Below are positions 35,772 through 45,967 of a stretch of DNA of 64,000 nucleotides, in pieces. The DNA is from Lasiosphaeris hirsuta (lineage: Eukaryota; Ascomycota; Sordariomycetes; Sordariales; Lasiosphaeriaceae): NCBI GenBank assembly GCA_030549175.1, contig JAUKUA010000002.1:5704001-5768000 (forward strand), read 5' to 3'. The first letter of the stretch is position 1; each line of letters begins with the position of its first letter. The notes below the pieces were generated by a model. That model had not been told where the DNA came from, did not search any database, and worked only from the letters and a program-made list of their open reading frames with translations. The position numbers were made by a program, and so were the translations under genes.

Positions 35772-37019
35772 TTAGCCTACTTTGCACCGCCTCCACAGTC
35801 CATACTTAACTTCAGCCTTGCCAGCTCCAGTATCTCCCTCGCGCCCCTTTCCAAACGGGGCCATCTTCCTGGTGGGTGGCTGTTGAGCCTCGTCTAAAGC
35901 TGCTTGATCAAGCTGAGCCGCCAACTGATCCATAACCTCGTGGCCGGCCATGTCGCGCATATTGGGCTCAAATGCGTCCACGATCGCTCTCAGGTCGCCG
36001 ACCCTCATACCCGGATTGCCCATAATTTGCACTGCGGCATTCCGGAATGCGTCGCTTCTATCTCTCATGTCCATTGCCTCGATAATCAACTCGTCTTTCC
36101 GTTGTTGAAGTGGGGACTTCGGTTGCCATTGGTTAGCCGCTCGGTGCTTCTCAAGAATTTTATCCATTTGGTTGTCGATGGCTCTTCCCCGCTGATCCAC
36201 CAACTCCATCGTCTCCATCCGCACGGCCCGCTTCTCTTCGGGAGTCTTAGCAATATGCAACTTCTCCTTGTTTGCAAATAAGGCGGCGTAGTGGTCTTCA
36301 TGCCGGTCTCCGGTGCTGGGGCTTGGTCTGGCTGGCGTACCCCTCGGCCTAGATACGTCCACCTGCTGGTGTCCCAACCGGAGCTCTGCTGGCGGGCTAG
36401 AGTCAGAAGCCTCTTTTCGGCTACCATGCAAACGTCCTTGTCTTTGTTGCGCTGCCGGATACTGCTGGCCAAATAGAAGCGGGCTTTGTAAGGGCGTTCC
36501 CAGAGCCCCTAGAGGCTGCAGCCTCTGGGGGGAAGGCACTTCTAGTGGTGTCTGTTGTACAGATGATAGGGGAGAGAAAATAGCCTGTGCCGGGCTCGAA
36601 TACTGGCCCCAGTTGTAGCCTGGAAAGCCAGGGGTAGCGGTCGACATCTGATCCCAGCCGGGCATCAGCACATCAGCAGTTGCGTAGATGACCGGGGCAA
36701 TCAACGGCCACCGTCGAGCGAGTTCGTGCGGCCCGAAGAGCCAAAGCTGGCCTACGGATATTGGGTACTGAGCCGTGGCCGAGAGCATGTTGCCGGCAGC
36801 CTGCTCCCGCCAGATCACGGGAATGTTCTGGAAGGCTGCATACACCTCGGTGGCGATTTGTCTGTGAATAGCATCGTGGCTAAGCGGATCGGGCTCCAAG
36901 GCGGCCTGCTGGCATAGGAACCTCATGCGGTTACCAAAGGCCAGCGTAGCAGCCGAAGCTGCTCGCCGGGCCATCAAACCCGCCATCAAACCCGCCATCA
37001 TACCGACAAATGCGGCCAT
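35772..37019 (-). CDS. N-terminal part of the TPR-CHAT gene, or separate ORF
   Basis: 415-codon frame from ATG 37019. It begins with a hydrophobic, glycine-zipper-like stretch (MAAFVGMMAGLMAGLMARRA), part of which is encoded by three 12-nt repeats at about 36971-37003. A helical region, a Pro/Gln/Ser-rich linker and a Lys/Glu-rich coiled-coil region follow. It is in the same frame as the TPR-CHAT exon and separated from it by a single TAA (35772-35774). A consensus branch site TTTCTAATCC and acceptor GCAG (35747) lie just after that stop. A GC-AG intron 35747-35821 would join the two in phase and give about 1557 residues; GT donors do not fit this acceptor. The alternative is an independent protein. 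I recognise no domain. Confidence 0.6.
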   Translation of the reverse strand: MAAFVGMMAGLMAGLMARRAASAATLAFGNRMRFLCQQAALEPDPLSHDAIHRQIATEVYAAFQNIPVIWREQAAGNMLSATAQYPISVGQLWLFGPHELARRWPLIAPVIYATADVLMPGWDQMSTATPGFPGYNWGQYSSPAQAIFSPLSSVQQTPLEVPSPQRLQPLGALGTPLQSPLLFGQQYPAAQQRQGRLHGSRKEASDSSPPAELRLGHQQVDVSRPRGTPARPSPSTGDRHEDHYAALFANKEKLHIAKTPEEKRAVRMETMELVDQRGRAIDNQMDKILEKHRAANQWQPKSPLQQRKDELIIEAMDMRDRSDAFRNAAVQIMGNPGMRVGDLRAIVDAFEPNMRDMAGHEVMDQLAAQLDQAALDEAQQPPTRKMAPFGKGREGDTGAGKAEVKYGLWRRCKVG

Positions 37020-37681
37020 GTCGTATGTGCGGAGCGCCGAGGATCAGCAGTGTTGCGAGAAGTAAGTGAGAAACGAGAATTGGCAATCCCGAGGGAGAAT
37101 CTCGGTCGATATCTCGCCATGTAAGGGGTGGGTGTGCCCTGCGACGGCTGGAGGCATGTGAACAGCGGGCTCGCCACTTAACATGGGGACTTGTAGCCCC
37201 GAAGACTTGCGTCTCAGATTGGAGAGTAATGGAAAGGAATGGAAAACTGGGGTGGGGCTCGGCCAATAAGCGATGATCGTGAAGAACGTCAGATAAGACC
37301 CGGCTAATAAACGATGAACGTGAAGAAAGTCGGTGAAGAAAGTCGGACGACCGGTTGACATGTGAGAGCGCCACCTCTGGCCGTGGGAATTCTTTACCCC
37401 CATCCAGGTACCGAGCAAGTGACAGCCGGTAACGGGATACTGCATCGAGGACATCGCAGAAACACTGGGCAGATAAGGAGAGACTCTCGTGTGTCGGAAT
37501 ATGCCGTCCACTCCGATGCCTGACCTCACGCCTAAGTCGAGTGGCGTCCAATGAAGTGAGGCGTGTTGGAAGAGCTGGAACTCCCTTCGGCATGTGAGAA
37601 TCCCTTCGGCATGTGAGAGAGGGAGCTTTCCGTAGGGCATTGGTTCCAGGTTACGTCGGGCAGTCCTTTCCTCCCAAATGT
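37020..37681. other. upstream region of the CHAT gene with short tandem repeats
   Basis: Two imperfect 41-bp units (37261-37301 and 37302-37340, ggc[c/t]aataa[g/a]cgatga..gtgaagaa) lie in tandem. A 198-codon minus ORF here looks non-coding. Confidence 0.45.
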
Positions 37682-37686
37682 CTCGA

Positions 37687-38777
37687 TGTCACACTGGTGG
37701 AGTTCCCCAAGGCATCCCACCTAGGTGTAGACCACACCTAGGCCTTGACCACCATGGACACGTGCATCACACACCGTCGTGCGTCCCACATGGATGCCAC
37801 AGGCACCATGCAGCACACAGGCGAACGACCACTGCACAGGGTGTGTGGCCCCGACACCCACGACACGAGCAAGTCGGAAGAGCCGCATGAACGAAGACCC
37901 AGTGGTCGTCTCGCAGGAGCGCCTCAAGCCAGGCTGCAGGACCATGGGACAACAGAGTTCGACTCAGCAATGGACCTGTGGCCCAAGTGCCCGACCGGCA
38001 TGAAGGATCGGAGTCAATCGACCAGACCATGGGCCGCTAGCATCGCTAGTGGTTCCATCATGTATCTAGTACCACCTATGAAGATCCTCGGCGGTGCCCG
38101 CATGACACAGCTGACCTGGCCTGACGTAAGCTAGTCTTCAGAGTCTAGTCGCAGTGGTGACAGCTGGTCGCGACCCCTCACGAAGGATGGCGCGTCGGAC
38201 CCCAGTTGGCTTGAGCCATCTGCCGACAGGGCGTGCAAGCGGCAAGGAAGGAAGAAGCAGGACCAGTGGTTTCCGAAGAAAGTGGATTGGAGCACGAAGG
38301 CGATGGATCCAGGTATCTTTGTATATAGCGCATAAAAGACATGGGTCGAGCACCGACCGCAGGGAAGGAGGTTCCCCATGCTCTTCTTGCAACAGACCCT
38401 AGAAATTTTATCAGCTGAACTTCGGTGAAGCTAAGGGGTTAGAATTGAACCTCTGAACCCTCTTGTTGTTCGCTTGCCAATTGCACTCCCTGACTCTCTA
38501 CCACTTTGCGTTGCGACGGCCATCTTCCCTGCACATCGTGCAAATGCTCTGAGCCCGACCTAATTGCACTGCCGAGGTAGTTTGTTGAACGGTGACTGTG
38601 AGGGTTGCATCTCGAGCCAAGGAGTTCCCTGGTCTTCTCTACCTCTTGTTCTTCCCACTTGCAAATACACGCCCTGACTGGTGTCAACACTCTTGATCCA
38701 ACCAAGTATCCTCCTTGACCTTGACCAAGACCCTGTCATCAGTTCAGTGTCACTCTGGCCGTTGCCCCAGTGTCACA
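37687..38777 (+). mobile_element. solo LTR, large family, TSD CTCGA
   Basis: A 1091-bp unit starting TGTCACACTGG and ending CCAGTGTCACA. It is flanked by perfect 5-bp duplications CTCGA (37682-37686 and 38778-38782). A TATA-like tgtatatagcgcataaaaga lies at about 38320. It is related over its right half to the LTR at 40893-42220 (shared block TTATCAGCTGAACTTC). It is inserted in the intergenic space between the CHAT gene and the gene at 38958. Confidence 0.85.
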
Positions 38778-38957
38778 CTCGATCCAACGCTTTGTTATCT
38801 ATTTCAACTTGTTAGTTTCCCTGCCCCTCGTATACCCTAAACTAGGTAGGCGCCATTTCCTTGGGACTCGGTAAGTCACCTGCCCATGCCTCGGCACCAA
38901 TTGAATATCCAAGTTCTTGGTTGACGAAGACCGTACTTCCATGTAGCGTCCTCTAGT

Positions 38958-39917
38958 ATGGAGGATCTAAACCAACCTTTTGAAACTACTTTTGAACTTG
39001 CAGAAGGGGGGCTTCAGCTCGGCAAGGACCGCCCTCGGCCGCTCGACCGGAACAACATCGTAGAGAGGGAAGCTGGTCACGCTGGATTCAAGTCGACGGT
39101 CCACCGCGTGCAGTACGGCACATGCGGAGGTCAGCGTGCTTGTCTCGTCACGTTCAACTTCGCCTTCCACTGGCCGCCGAGCAGGTCTCGCCGTTTTCGG
39201 AGTGCGCGCATTACTGTGTACTTTGGATCGGAGGCCGACACGCAAGATGACAGCGATTACGACAGTGATGACGCCGACATTGAAATTGATGGAAAGGAGC
39301 CCAGCGTTGTCTATCTGGCCCCGGGGCTCATCTATGGACGGCCACAGGCTCTCCACGAGGAGAAAACGCGGAATTGGGAGTTGCCTATATCTATACAGGC
39401 ACCCGGAGGAGGCCCGTCGGTGGGGGTCAACTTGGGAGGGAGCACTACGGCCAACGCCGACCGGCATGTGCGCATGAACATCCGTGGGGCGAAACGAAGC
39501 TCAAACTACTCCGATATTGATGACATTGCCGAGTGGACCATTACAGAAAACTCGGTTCAGCTAGACGGCATCCCGCCCTGCTTTCAGGCGGCCGTTGTCC
39601 TGCGCTGGCCCGCAACTAGGGATCGCGTTATGGCTAGTATTGTGGTGGAGCCCGAGTTTGACTTCTCCCTCCTTAACTTGTGGTATACGTACAGGCTTCG
39701 CCAGCGCCGGAGAGACCCCATCTGCTTCGACGGTAAGACTTCCAAAGGAGATGCGGTTGATATCGGCAAGGATTTCAGCGATAAGTCGTTTCAGTGGTCT
39801 ACAGCTGTTTCGGTGCCTACCGAGTACATGGTATAGCTTTCTCTCCCTTTATAACGTCGGCAGAATCAACGAGACCTACGCTGACGAGTTTCATAGGATC
39901 TGCTCGTCTTGCAGTAA
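38958..39917 (+). CDS. uncharacterised beta-rich fungal protein
   Basis: Two exons (38958-39830, 39897-39917; 66-bp GT-AG intron with CTGAC branch) give 297 residues ending EYMDLLVLQ. No signal peptide or membrane helix. The sequence alternates hydrophobic and polar residues (ITVYFGSEAD, VGVNLGGST), as expected of a beta sandwich. It has a very acidic loop (DDSDYDSDDADIEIDG). The block AEWTITEN..DGIPPCFQAAVVLR is one I recall from a widespread, unnamed family of small ascomycete proteins. The gene is divergent from the TPR-CHAT protease gene, about 0.85 kb away if the LTR insertion is subtracted. A protease-substrate or effector role is speculation. Confidence 0.75.
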
Positions 39918-40198
39918 ATGATGGGAGCGTGCCTCTACTTTACGAAGCTCGCGGGCTAATATCGAAAACGTTCGTTGTACTGTAGTATTGTGAATGTAAT
40001 TTGTTGCTCATCGCTATCGTCTTGTTATCTGGGGAGCATTGGGAGAGGCAGGACGAAAGATTTGAGACCGCGCAATAAAGCGTAGTTTTAAGTACATTTT
40101 GTCAATAGCCATATGTGGCTTTCTTGCGTGTGGCAAAGGCGCCTTAGCGCCTCGGATTAATTGGTGGCCTGACTGGATCAAAGGAAGTCTTCGGGCTG
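39918..40198. other. 3' flank, start of the retroelement island
   Basis: No gene. ggcaaaggcgccttagcgcc at about 40132 resembles the GC palindrome of the inverted repeat that follows. Confidence 0.35.
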
Positions 40199-40489
40199 TA
40201 TTGTGGGTTTGTCAGAAGCACTGCACTTTTGGTGTGGGTTGCAATTGTGTGATTGTATTGCTTTCTATCTGGTCTCTGGCAGAGCCAGAGACCTTAGTTT
40301 TATAGTTGTATGATGTTGCCACTATTGTGGTACTACAGTAGCAACGCTGACGACTGCAGTGGCTAGTATTACTAATCTTTTATCTAGCATCTTCCAATTG
40401 TTTCCAGTACCTTCCATGTGACAGGGTTGTAAGCACCATGTTCCTTTTGGCAAAAGGCGCTAGTGCGCGCGGCGCACACGCTCGACTTT
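40199..40489 (+). repeat. left arm of a long inverted repeat, split by an LTR
   Basis: 40199-40209 plus 40429-40489 form a sequence that is inverted at 44080-44152 with about 92% identity. It includes a GC-rich near-palindrome, gtgcgcgcggcgcac. A small LTR (40210-40423) is inserted inside this arm. Confidence 0.7.
40210..40423 (-). mobile_element. solo LTR, small family, TSD GGGTT
   Basis: A 214-bp unit running TGTCAGAAGCACTGC to CTTCCATGTGACA. It is flanked by perfect duplications GGGTT (40205-40209 and 40424-40428). It is the inverse of the LTR at 43368-43594. The hairpin GGTCTCTGGCAGAGCCAGAG is at 40271-40290, and the TATA-like block (ctataaaac on the minus strand) is beside it. Confidence 0.85.
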
Positions 40490-40755
40490 CGCTAACGCGA
40501 TATAACAGTCACAATACAACTATCTTCGCTAATTACCTACATTTACAGCCATTTGATGCATATCCACGAATACAGTTATTATCTATCGCCTGCAGGCTAT
40601 CCATAGCGATAGTTCGCTATGTTAACAAACATTAGAAGGCCGTTATTTACCTAATAGTAGTGGAGGGTTTGCCCATAAAGGCAATCGCCGAAGAAGTGGG
40701 CAGAGGGATCTACCAAGTACGCAGATACAGGGCCAAATATAAGCTCACTGGCTCT

Positions 40756-42340
40756 TGTTAGAAGCACTACACTTTTGATGGGGGTTTCAATTGTGTGATT
40801 GTATTGCTTGTTGCACCTCTCTGGCCTACGGCCAGAGTGGTGCTACTTATAGGAGTTCAAGATGCTGCTAATTATAGCAGAGAAAACCTTGCTGTCACAC
40901 TGGTAGGCTCACCTAGGTCAACAGGGTCACTGACCTCCTTGACCGAGCCCTACACCAGTAGCACGAACCACACACAAGAAGCACATACCCATTGACCCAC
41001 GAGTATCCATTATAGATCACGTGGATAAGGGAACCATCATAGAGGATGGCCACAACGTGGCTCAACCTCGGGACATGATCCCACGCGTGGCTCATGGCCT
41101 ATTCAGCCGACACGCAGGTCAGCGGATTCTCCTGAAGCACCTACGGGTTGCGACGGAATGCCCAGAACCACTCACGAGCCAGAGCAGCCGTACAACGGAT
41201 CTCGCCCGCGCTAGGCAACGTCATCAGACTTCAGATTTGTCATGGACAAGCCATTCAACCTCAGCATCGTGGTCGGGGCCTGCACAGTCAGCCCAGACCC
41301 TGCAGCTGGTCTTTCGAATCATGGACCTCCCCGCTATCGTTGGCATTCCTTTGGAAGACCTGGAACCCGACGTTCTCCGGAGTCTAGCTTCAGTGGTGAC
41401 AGGTGGCCGCGACCCCCGCGTGTGAGTCACGAAGGGAACCGTTGCTGTGACAGCCGACATGGGATCGACCTAACAGCGCTGTGGCCAACGTAAGTACCAA
41501 GGACGTGAAGGAACACCTGCAGCAATGGACACCATGCCGCTAGAGCTGTATGGATAAGTACTAATACCGGCCATGGACCGACGTGTGATGGGCCGGCTTC
41601 ACTTGGCATGTAGCCACGGATTTGTAGGGCGCGAGAGACGGGCGGCTAGAAAGGAGATTCGGGACCGACGGGCGGCTAGGAGGATCCTTCAGGTATTCTG
41701 GTATCCTTGTATCTTGTACATAGCCTTCCATAAGTAGGACAGGTGTGCTGCGACGGATCCTCGAGAGGAAGAAGCTCCCCAGTTCTCTTTGGACAAACCT
41801 AGAAAGATTATCAGCTGAACTTCAGTGAAGCTGAGGGGTAATACAACCTTGTGAACCCTTCTGTTTCTCCTGACTTGCAACTGCGAAGCATTGTGTCTTA
41901 TCTTCTGTTGGATCATTCCATCTCCCTGAACCTCCTTCTCCCTGGCTCTCCACCACTTTGCATTGCGACAGTTAACTCCCTCACCGTTCTGTTCTAAAGC
42001 TCTGAATCGGACCTTGTGCTTATTAGCCTTGCGAAGATCAACTCCCTGAGTTCGTCGTGTGAAAGCTCTGAACTAGACCAACAGCAATTGTCGGGGTGGT
42101 TCGCTGAACGGTTGAGTCGAGAGTTAGGAAAAGGTTAAAGCTCTGCAGTCTGACCCTTCAATCGACATCTCACCTTGTGGTTGTCACACCCCAGACCTTC
42201 GTGGGCTGGCCTGTGTCACACTTGCAGTAGCTTAGCTATATACACTGCCACTCTATCAACCTTAGCTGAAGCTAGCTCCAGGCTATGTGTTTAATTCCAA
42301 CGTCAGACGCCTTTTCCCACTGGCACCTGTTTATCTGACA
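40756..42340 (-). mobile_element. small-family LTR interrupted by a large solo LTR
   Basis: Begins TGTTAGAAGCACTACAC at 40756 and ends TTTATCTGACA at 42340 after removal of the insertion at 40893-42220. The first 100 bp match the LTR at 40210 closely; the last 60 bp are more diverged. The hairpin is at 40814-40842. No matching target duplication was found at its outer edges. Confidence 0.6.
40893..42220 (+). mobile_element. solo LTR, large family, TSD CTTGC
   Basis: A 1328-bp unit running TGTCACACTGGTAGG to CTGTGTCACA. It is flanked by perfect 5-bp duplications CTTGC (40888-40892 and 42221-42225). It shares its ends and several internal blocks with the LTR at 37687-38777, in the same orientation. 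It is nested inside the small LTR 40756-42340. Confidence 0.85.
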
Positions 42341-42353
42341 CAAGACCTTCCAG

Positions 42354-43326
42354 ATGGAATGGACTGTCTATCAAGCCAACCACAAAGAATACATACAACA
42401 AACCGAAAAAGTCGAACGGCTAAAGCAGTGGATTCTAAAGACTGTTAGCCTACACCACCAGATTACCTCGTACAATCCTATCCAGCCAATCATATAGTGG
42501 TATTCGGCTTTAAAAATATAAGTCGGAATCAGTGAGGAAAGGGTAGAATACGATATACGAGAAGCCTATCGACTAGTAGTTAATCCACTTACACGAGCAC
42601 CCAGAGACCTGATTAAATGGTTAGAAACCTAGGAGTAAGCCATATTAACGGCATAAAGAAAAGGGGTCCCCAAGGCTCTATTAACAAGAACATGGTTCAA
42701 CGATTTTACCGACGTAGTAAAGCCTATAATGAACCATTGAGTCACGGCTTATAGACTCTTTAAGGAGAAGGATAAACAGTTAACTCTAAACTACCTAGAA
42801 GTGGCCAACGATTTTCGTAAGGAAGTTAAGTAAGCCCGTAGAATTACGAGAGGCGTATTTAGCCCTTCCTTTATAGGTAAAGAAGCCGTATATTAGGACG
42901 CTCTTGATGACGATGTTGAGTCGGGTAATGACGAGGGGGAGCGCAATACTGGCCGGAAGCGTAAATGGGATAACTCTCCAAGTGGCCGTGCTGCCAAACG
43001 GGTAGAGTGCATATGTCCTGCATGTTGCCTGTTCCACCGTCTGTCAAGATGTGCTTATATCTTTCCTGAAAAAGCTCCCGAAGGATTCGAGGAAAGGGAT
43101 CATATCCGAGCAAAAGTGAATAAGGAAGATGAAAGTCAAAAGACTTCAAAAGAGCTGAGTACTCCTAAAAATCCATGGCACTCCGCTTACAAAACCCCAG
43201 AAGCTTCGAATACCTACTGGTATAACTACCGAAAGGAACGAACCGAACAAGGGGCGCAAATGGAACACAAGCAAGATGCGAGAATGGAACACCCTACCAC
43301 GCTGCAAAGATTTGGACGATAAAGGC
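42354..43326 (+). pseudogene. copia-type gag relic
   Basis: Starts MEWTVYQANHKEYIQQTEKV and is broken by many TAG/TAA stops and frame changes. It then reads CPACCLFHRLSRCAYIFPEK and APEGFEERDHI, the zinc-knuckle-like block at the C-terminus of fungal Ty1/copia Gag proteins. No protease, integrase or reverse transcriptase follows. A purine tract (aagggggtg) and an LTR come next, so the whole pol region is deleted. Confidence 0.75.
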
Positions 43327-43367
43327 CAGACCATCCTTCAAAAGGAAGGCTTGGATCTAAGGGGGTG

Positions 43368-43594
43368 TGTCAGATGGAACAGAGTGGAAGATGCTAGAAT
43401 TGAGGCGTTAGCATTGCCACGATAGTGGCAACAATAGTCAACCTTGAGCAAGGCATTTAGGGTGGCTGTGTGGCTAGCTAAGCACGACAAAAAGCTCTAT
43501 AAGAGAGCAGAGTCTCTGGCAGAGCCAGAGACCAGAGAACAAGCAATACAATCACACAATTGCAACCCCCATCAAAAGTGCAGTGCTTCTGACA
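43368..43594 (+). mobile_element. 3' LTR of the copia remnant
   Basis: A 227-bp unit running TGTCAGATGGAACAG to CAGTGCTTCTGACA. It is preceded directly by a polypurine tract (43358-43367). A TATA-like ctataagag at about 43497 is followed by the hairpin AGTCTCTGGCAGAGCCAGAG at 43511-43530. No target duplication flanks it, as expected for one end of a longer element. Confidence 0.8.
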
Positions 43595-43943
43595 GTAACA
43601 ACCTCTGCTGTTCCGCGGCGTGCCCGCTTCTTTACCAGGCTCTTCCTAGTCGCCTTGCGGGGCCGTACTGTAGGCCTTAGAGTGGGTGCAACGTTGGCTA
43701 CGCGCTTGGTGGGCCTGGGAGGTAGCGGCATGGTAACGATCTCCGCTGCGGCAGCCGCTGCGGTAACGGCACGGGCGCTGGGCTTGATGATCCTACTGCT
43801 CCTGGAAGGCGGCATATCGGCTATATATTTATCCGCACCGCTCTGGCTACTTGTAGTAGATACGCGGGTGCTATGTCGAATCGGATGGTATGGCGGCGGG
43901 GGTAACGCTGTTCTGGCAGTGCGCGCGATTAGCCTGCGCGCTT
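43595..43943 (-). pseudogene. basic ORF truncated by the LTR
   Basis: An open minus frame runs from about 43943 into the LTR. It has an internal Met at 43815 (MPPSRSSRIIKPSARAV) and a Lys/Arg-rich continuation (TRKSLVKKRARRGTAEVV). It lies just inside the right arm of the inverted repeat. It may be the start of a protein of the element that owns those arms, cut by the copia insertion. No domain recognised. Confidence 0.3.
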
Positions 43944-44079
43944 AAGGATTGATTTAAGCCTTACATTCGAATTAGCTATACTTAACACTGTAGAATAGAT
44001 CAATACAGTACTATACTGGGCTTCAATGCGTGGTGTGGCTGCGATTGTATGGAGATGGCGGTTAAGATGATGCCCCTCC

Positions 44080-44152
44080 AAAAGTCGAGAGTGTGCGCCG
44101 CGCGCACTAGCGCCTTTTACCAAAAGGAGCATGGTGCTTGCAACCCACAATA
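44080..44152 (-). repeat. right arm of the long inverted repeat
   Basis: Inverse of 40429-40489 plus 40199-40209. It reads aaaagtcgagagtgtgcgcc to caacccacaataa. Confidence 0.75.
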
Positions 44153-45967
44153 ACAACGTAATTACACAACGATCACTCGATTAAGTCCAATTAAGGGTAA
44201 ATGGAGCCGCTGTTGCAGTTGACACATTTAACAGAGGCGATGCCGGGCCTCTGGGCAAGAAACCCTGTAAACCATCTCACACCTCTCTCGCTTGCACCTG
44301 CGTACTGTAAAATGTGGGAGAAAAGGCCTATGAGTCATGTAAAACCCCAATGTCTGCGATGTGGAGAAGGAAGGAGAAGCAGAGGATAGGAAGAGCAGAG
44401 GGGGCAGAGGATGGGAGCTGGCACTGCGCCTCGATGGACAGTTAGGCAGCTGGGTAGCATGGGCAGCTACATTGAGCCACAGGTTTCGCCTTCCCTCTGC
44501 CCACCGGCGCAGTTGAAGTTTACCACATAGCGCACGAAATTACAGTAATTTGCAAAACCGGTGCCCTCCCTACAGACATCGACGAATTGTGTGTGTGTGG
44601 ATGTTGTCCCAGATTTTGGCGATTACACAGTGCGCGCTCGCTACTTCAATGTATTGAGCCCAACCCGATTTCAAATTACTCTTAAGTAACTTAGCCAAAT
44701 ACGGTATGCCACCATCAAAGGTGGCAGCACTGGCACGACCATCAAATTTTCACTACAATATAAACTTACTATTCAATTGCTAACAACTTCAGAATAAATT
44801 AAACGCCCCTTCCTACCTCTTGAGTCTCGGTAGTGGCACTGTCAATATGTTTCGGGACCTGCCTCAGCCTGTAGGTCGCCTGCTTCCTCCGGAACAGGCG
44901 CTCAGGTCACAGCAGTAGAGTGGCAGTGAGTGGGTTAAGCGTGCTCCCTTCTGTTGCTAATGCTAGAAGTCAGCCCACGTGGCTCCCTTTCTCGTCCAAA
45001 GTTCCGTCAGCCCGGGAATTCAGCTCTCATGTACTTTGGGCAAACCACGGGATGTCAGCTGCTGCAGATAGCCTAGTTCGGATATGGGCTTCTGCATCTC
45101 CCGTGTCTCTCAATGCCGGCATCGAGGCCAATGACCGAGACATTCTTCAGCCTCGTCCAGAGTTTAGGGCAGTGATTGGTCACAGAGATACTCAACAGAT
45201 TCCACAGAGCTGCCAATAAGACATGTCCACGGCTGGGAATCCCATTTTTGGACTCAGCTACTGCTATCACATGCCATACATTAGCGCCAAAGAAAACCTG
45301 GTCCGATGCGGAGTTGCGGCATTTATCTCACACCCTCCAGACACTTTCTTTTGGCTAGTCTGAATAGATATGCGCTTCTTCATGGCTCGAACTTGACAAT
45401 AACTACGGCATGTTATCCTGCGTCTTTCATATAGTCGAGAATCTCGGAGTTCGTAGCTATCTTGCTGTAAGGAGATCATCTTATCAACTTGCTCGCTCCT
45501 CCTTCACGGGACGAGGCTTTGTTGCTGGTGCTAATAACTACTGGAAAGGCTCCCGGGATACCGAAGCTACCGGATATGGGCTTCTTTGCTACTCATACTG
45601 TTGCCTAATCACGCGCAAGTGTCTAGCAAGGTAATAGGCCGTGAAGTCCAGCGATCAGATTTGGCTGCGTCTGGCGAGGCTGTGGCGTCCCCGCGGACGA
45701 CTTGCAGACAAAGAGAACCAGCAGCCGCTTTTAGATGAGTGCCACCTGACTCCTTGGTGGCTGGGCGATCCCGTAATGGATGCTCAGCTGAAATGTCCTT
45801 GTCTCCATACTGCGTATCCTACTGCAAGAATAAAAAAATATCGAGAGAGAAGAGATGTCCCTCCTCGCGTGTGTGATAAATACTCTATGCTGTCTCATCT
45901 ATGCTAGATATGGAGCACAACAAGTTTCAGTACGGGCGCGGGAGCCACTGCAAGCCGGTCGAACGAG
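44153..45967. other. gene-free stretch
   Basis: No recognisable gene or repeat; short ORFs only. It may hold old, unrecognisable repeats. Confidence 0.4.

Noticed and set aside
37044..37640. 198-codon minus ORF upstream of the CHAT locus
   Set aside because: Random-looking composition, overlaps another minus frame and short tandem repeats; no homology.
38958..39917. calling the 297-residue protein a gasdermin
   Set aside because: No gasdermin motif can be recognised by eye; only genomic context and general beta-rich character suggest it, so it stays a hypothesis.
40756..43594. one complete copia element with two LTRs
   Set aside because: The LTR at 40756-42340 is in opposite orientation to the 3' LTR at 43368-43594 and no matching target duplication flanks the pair.
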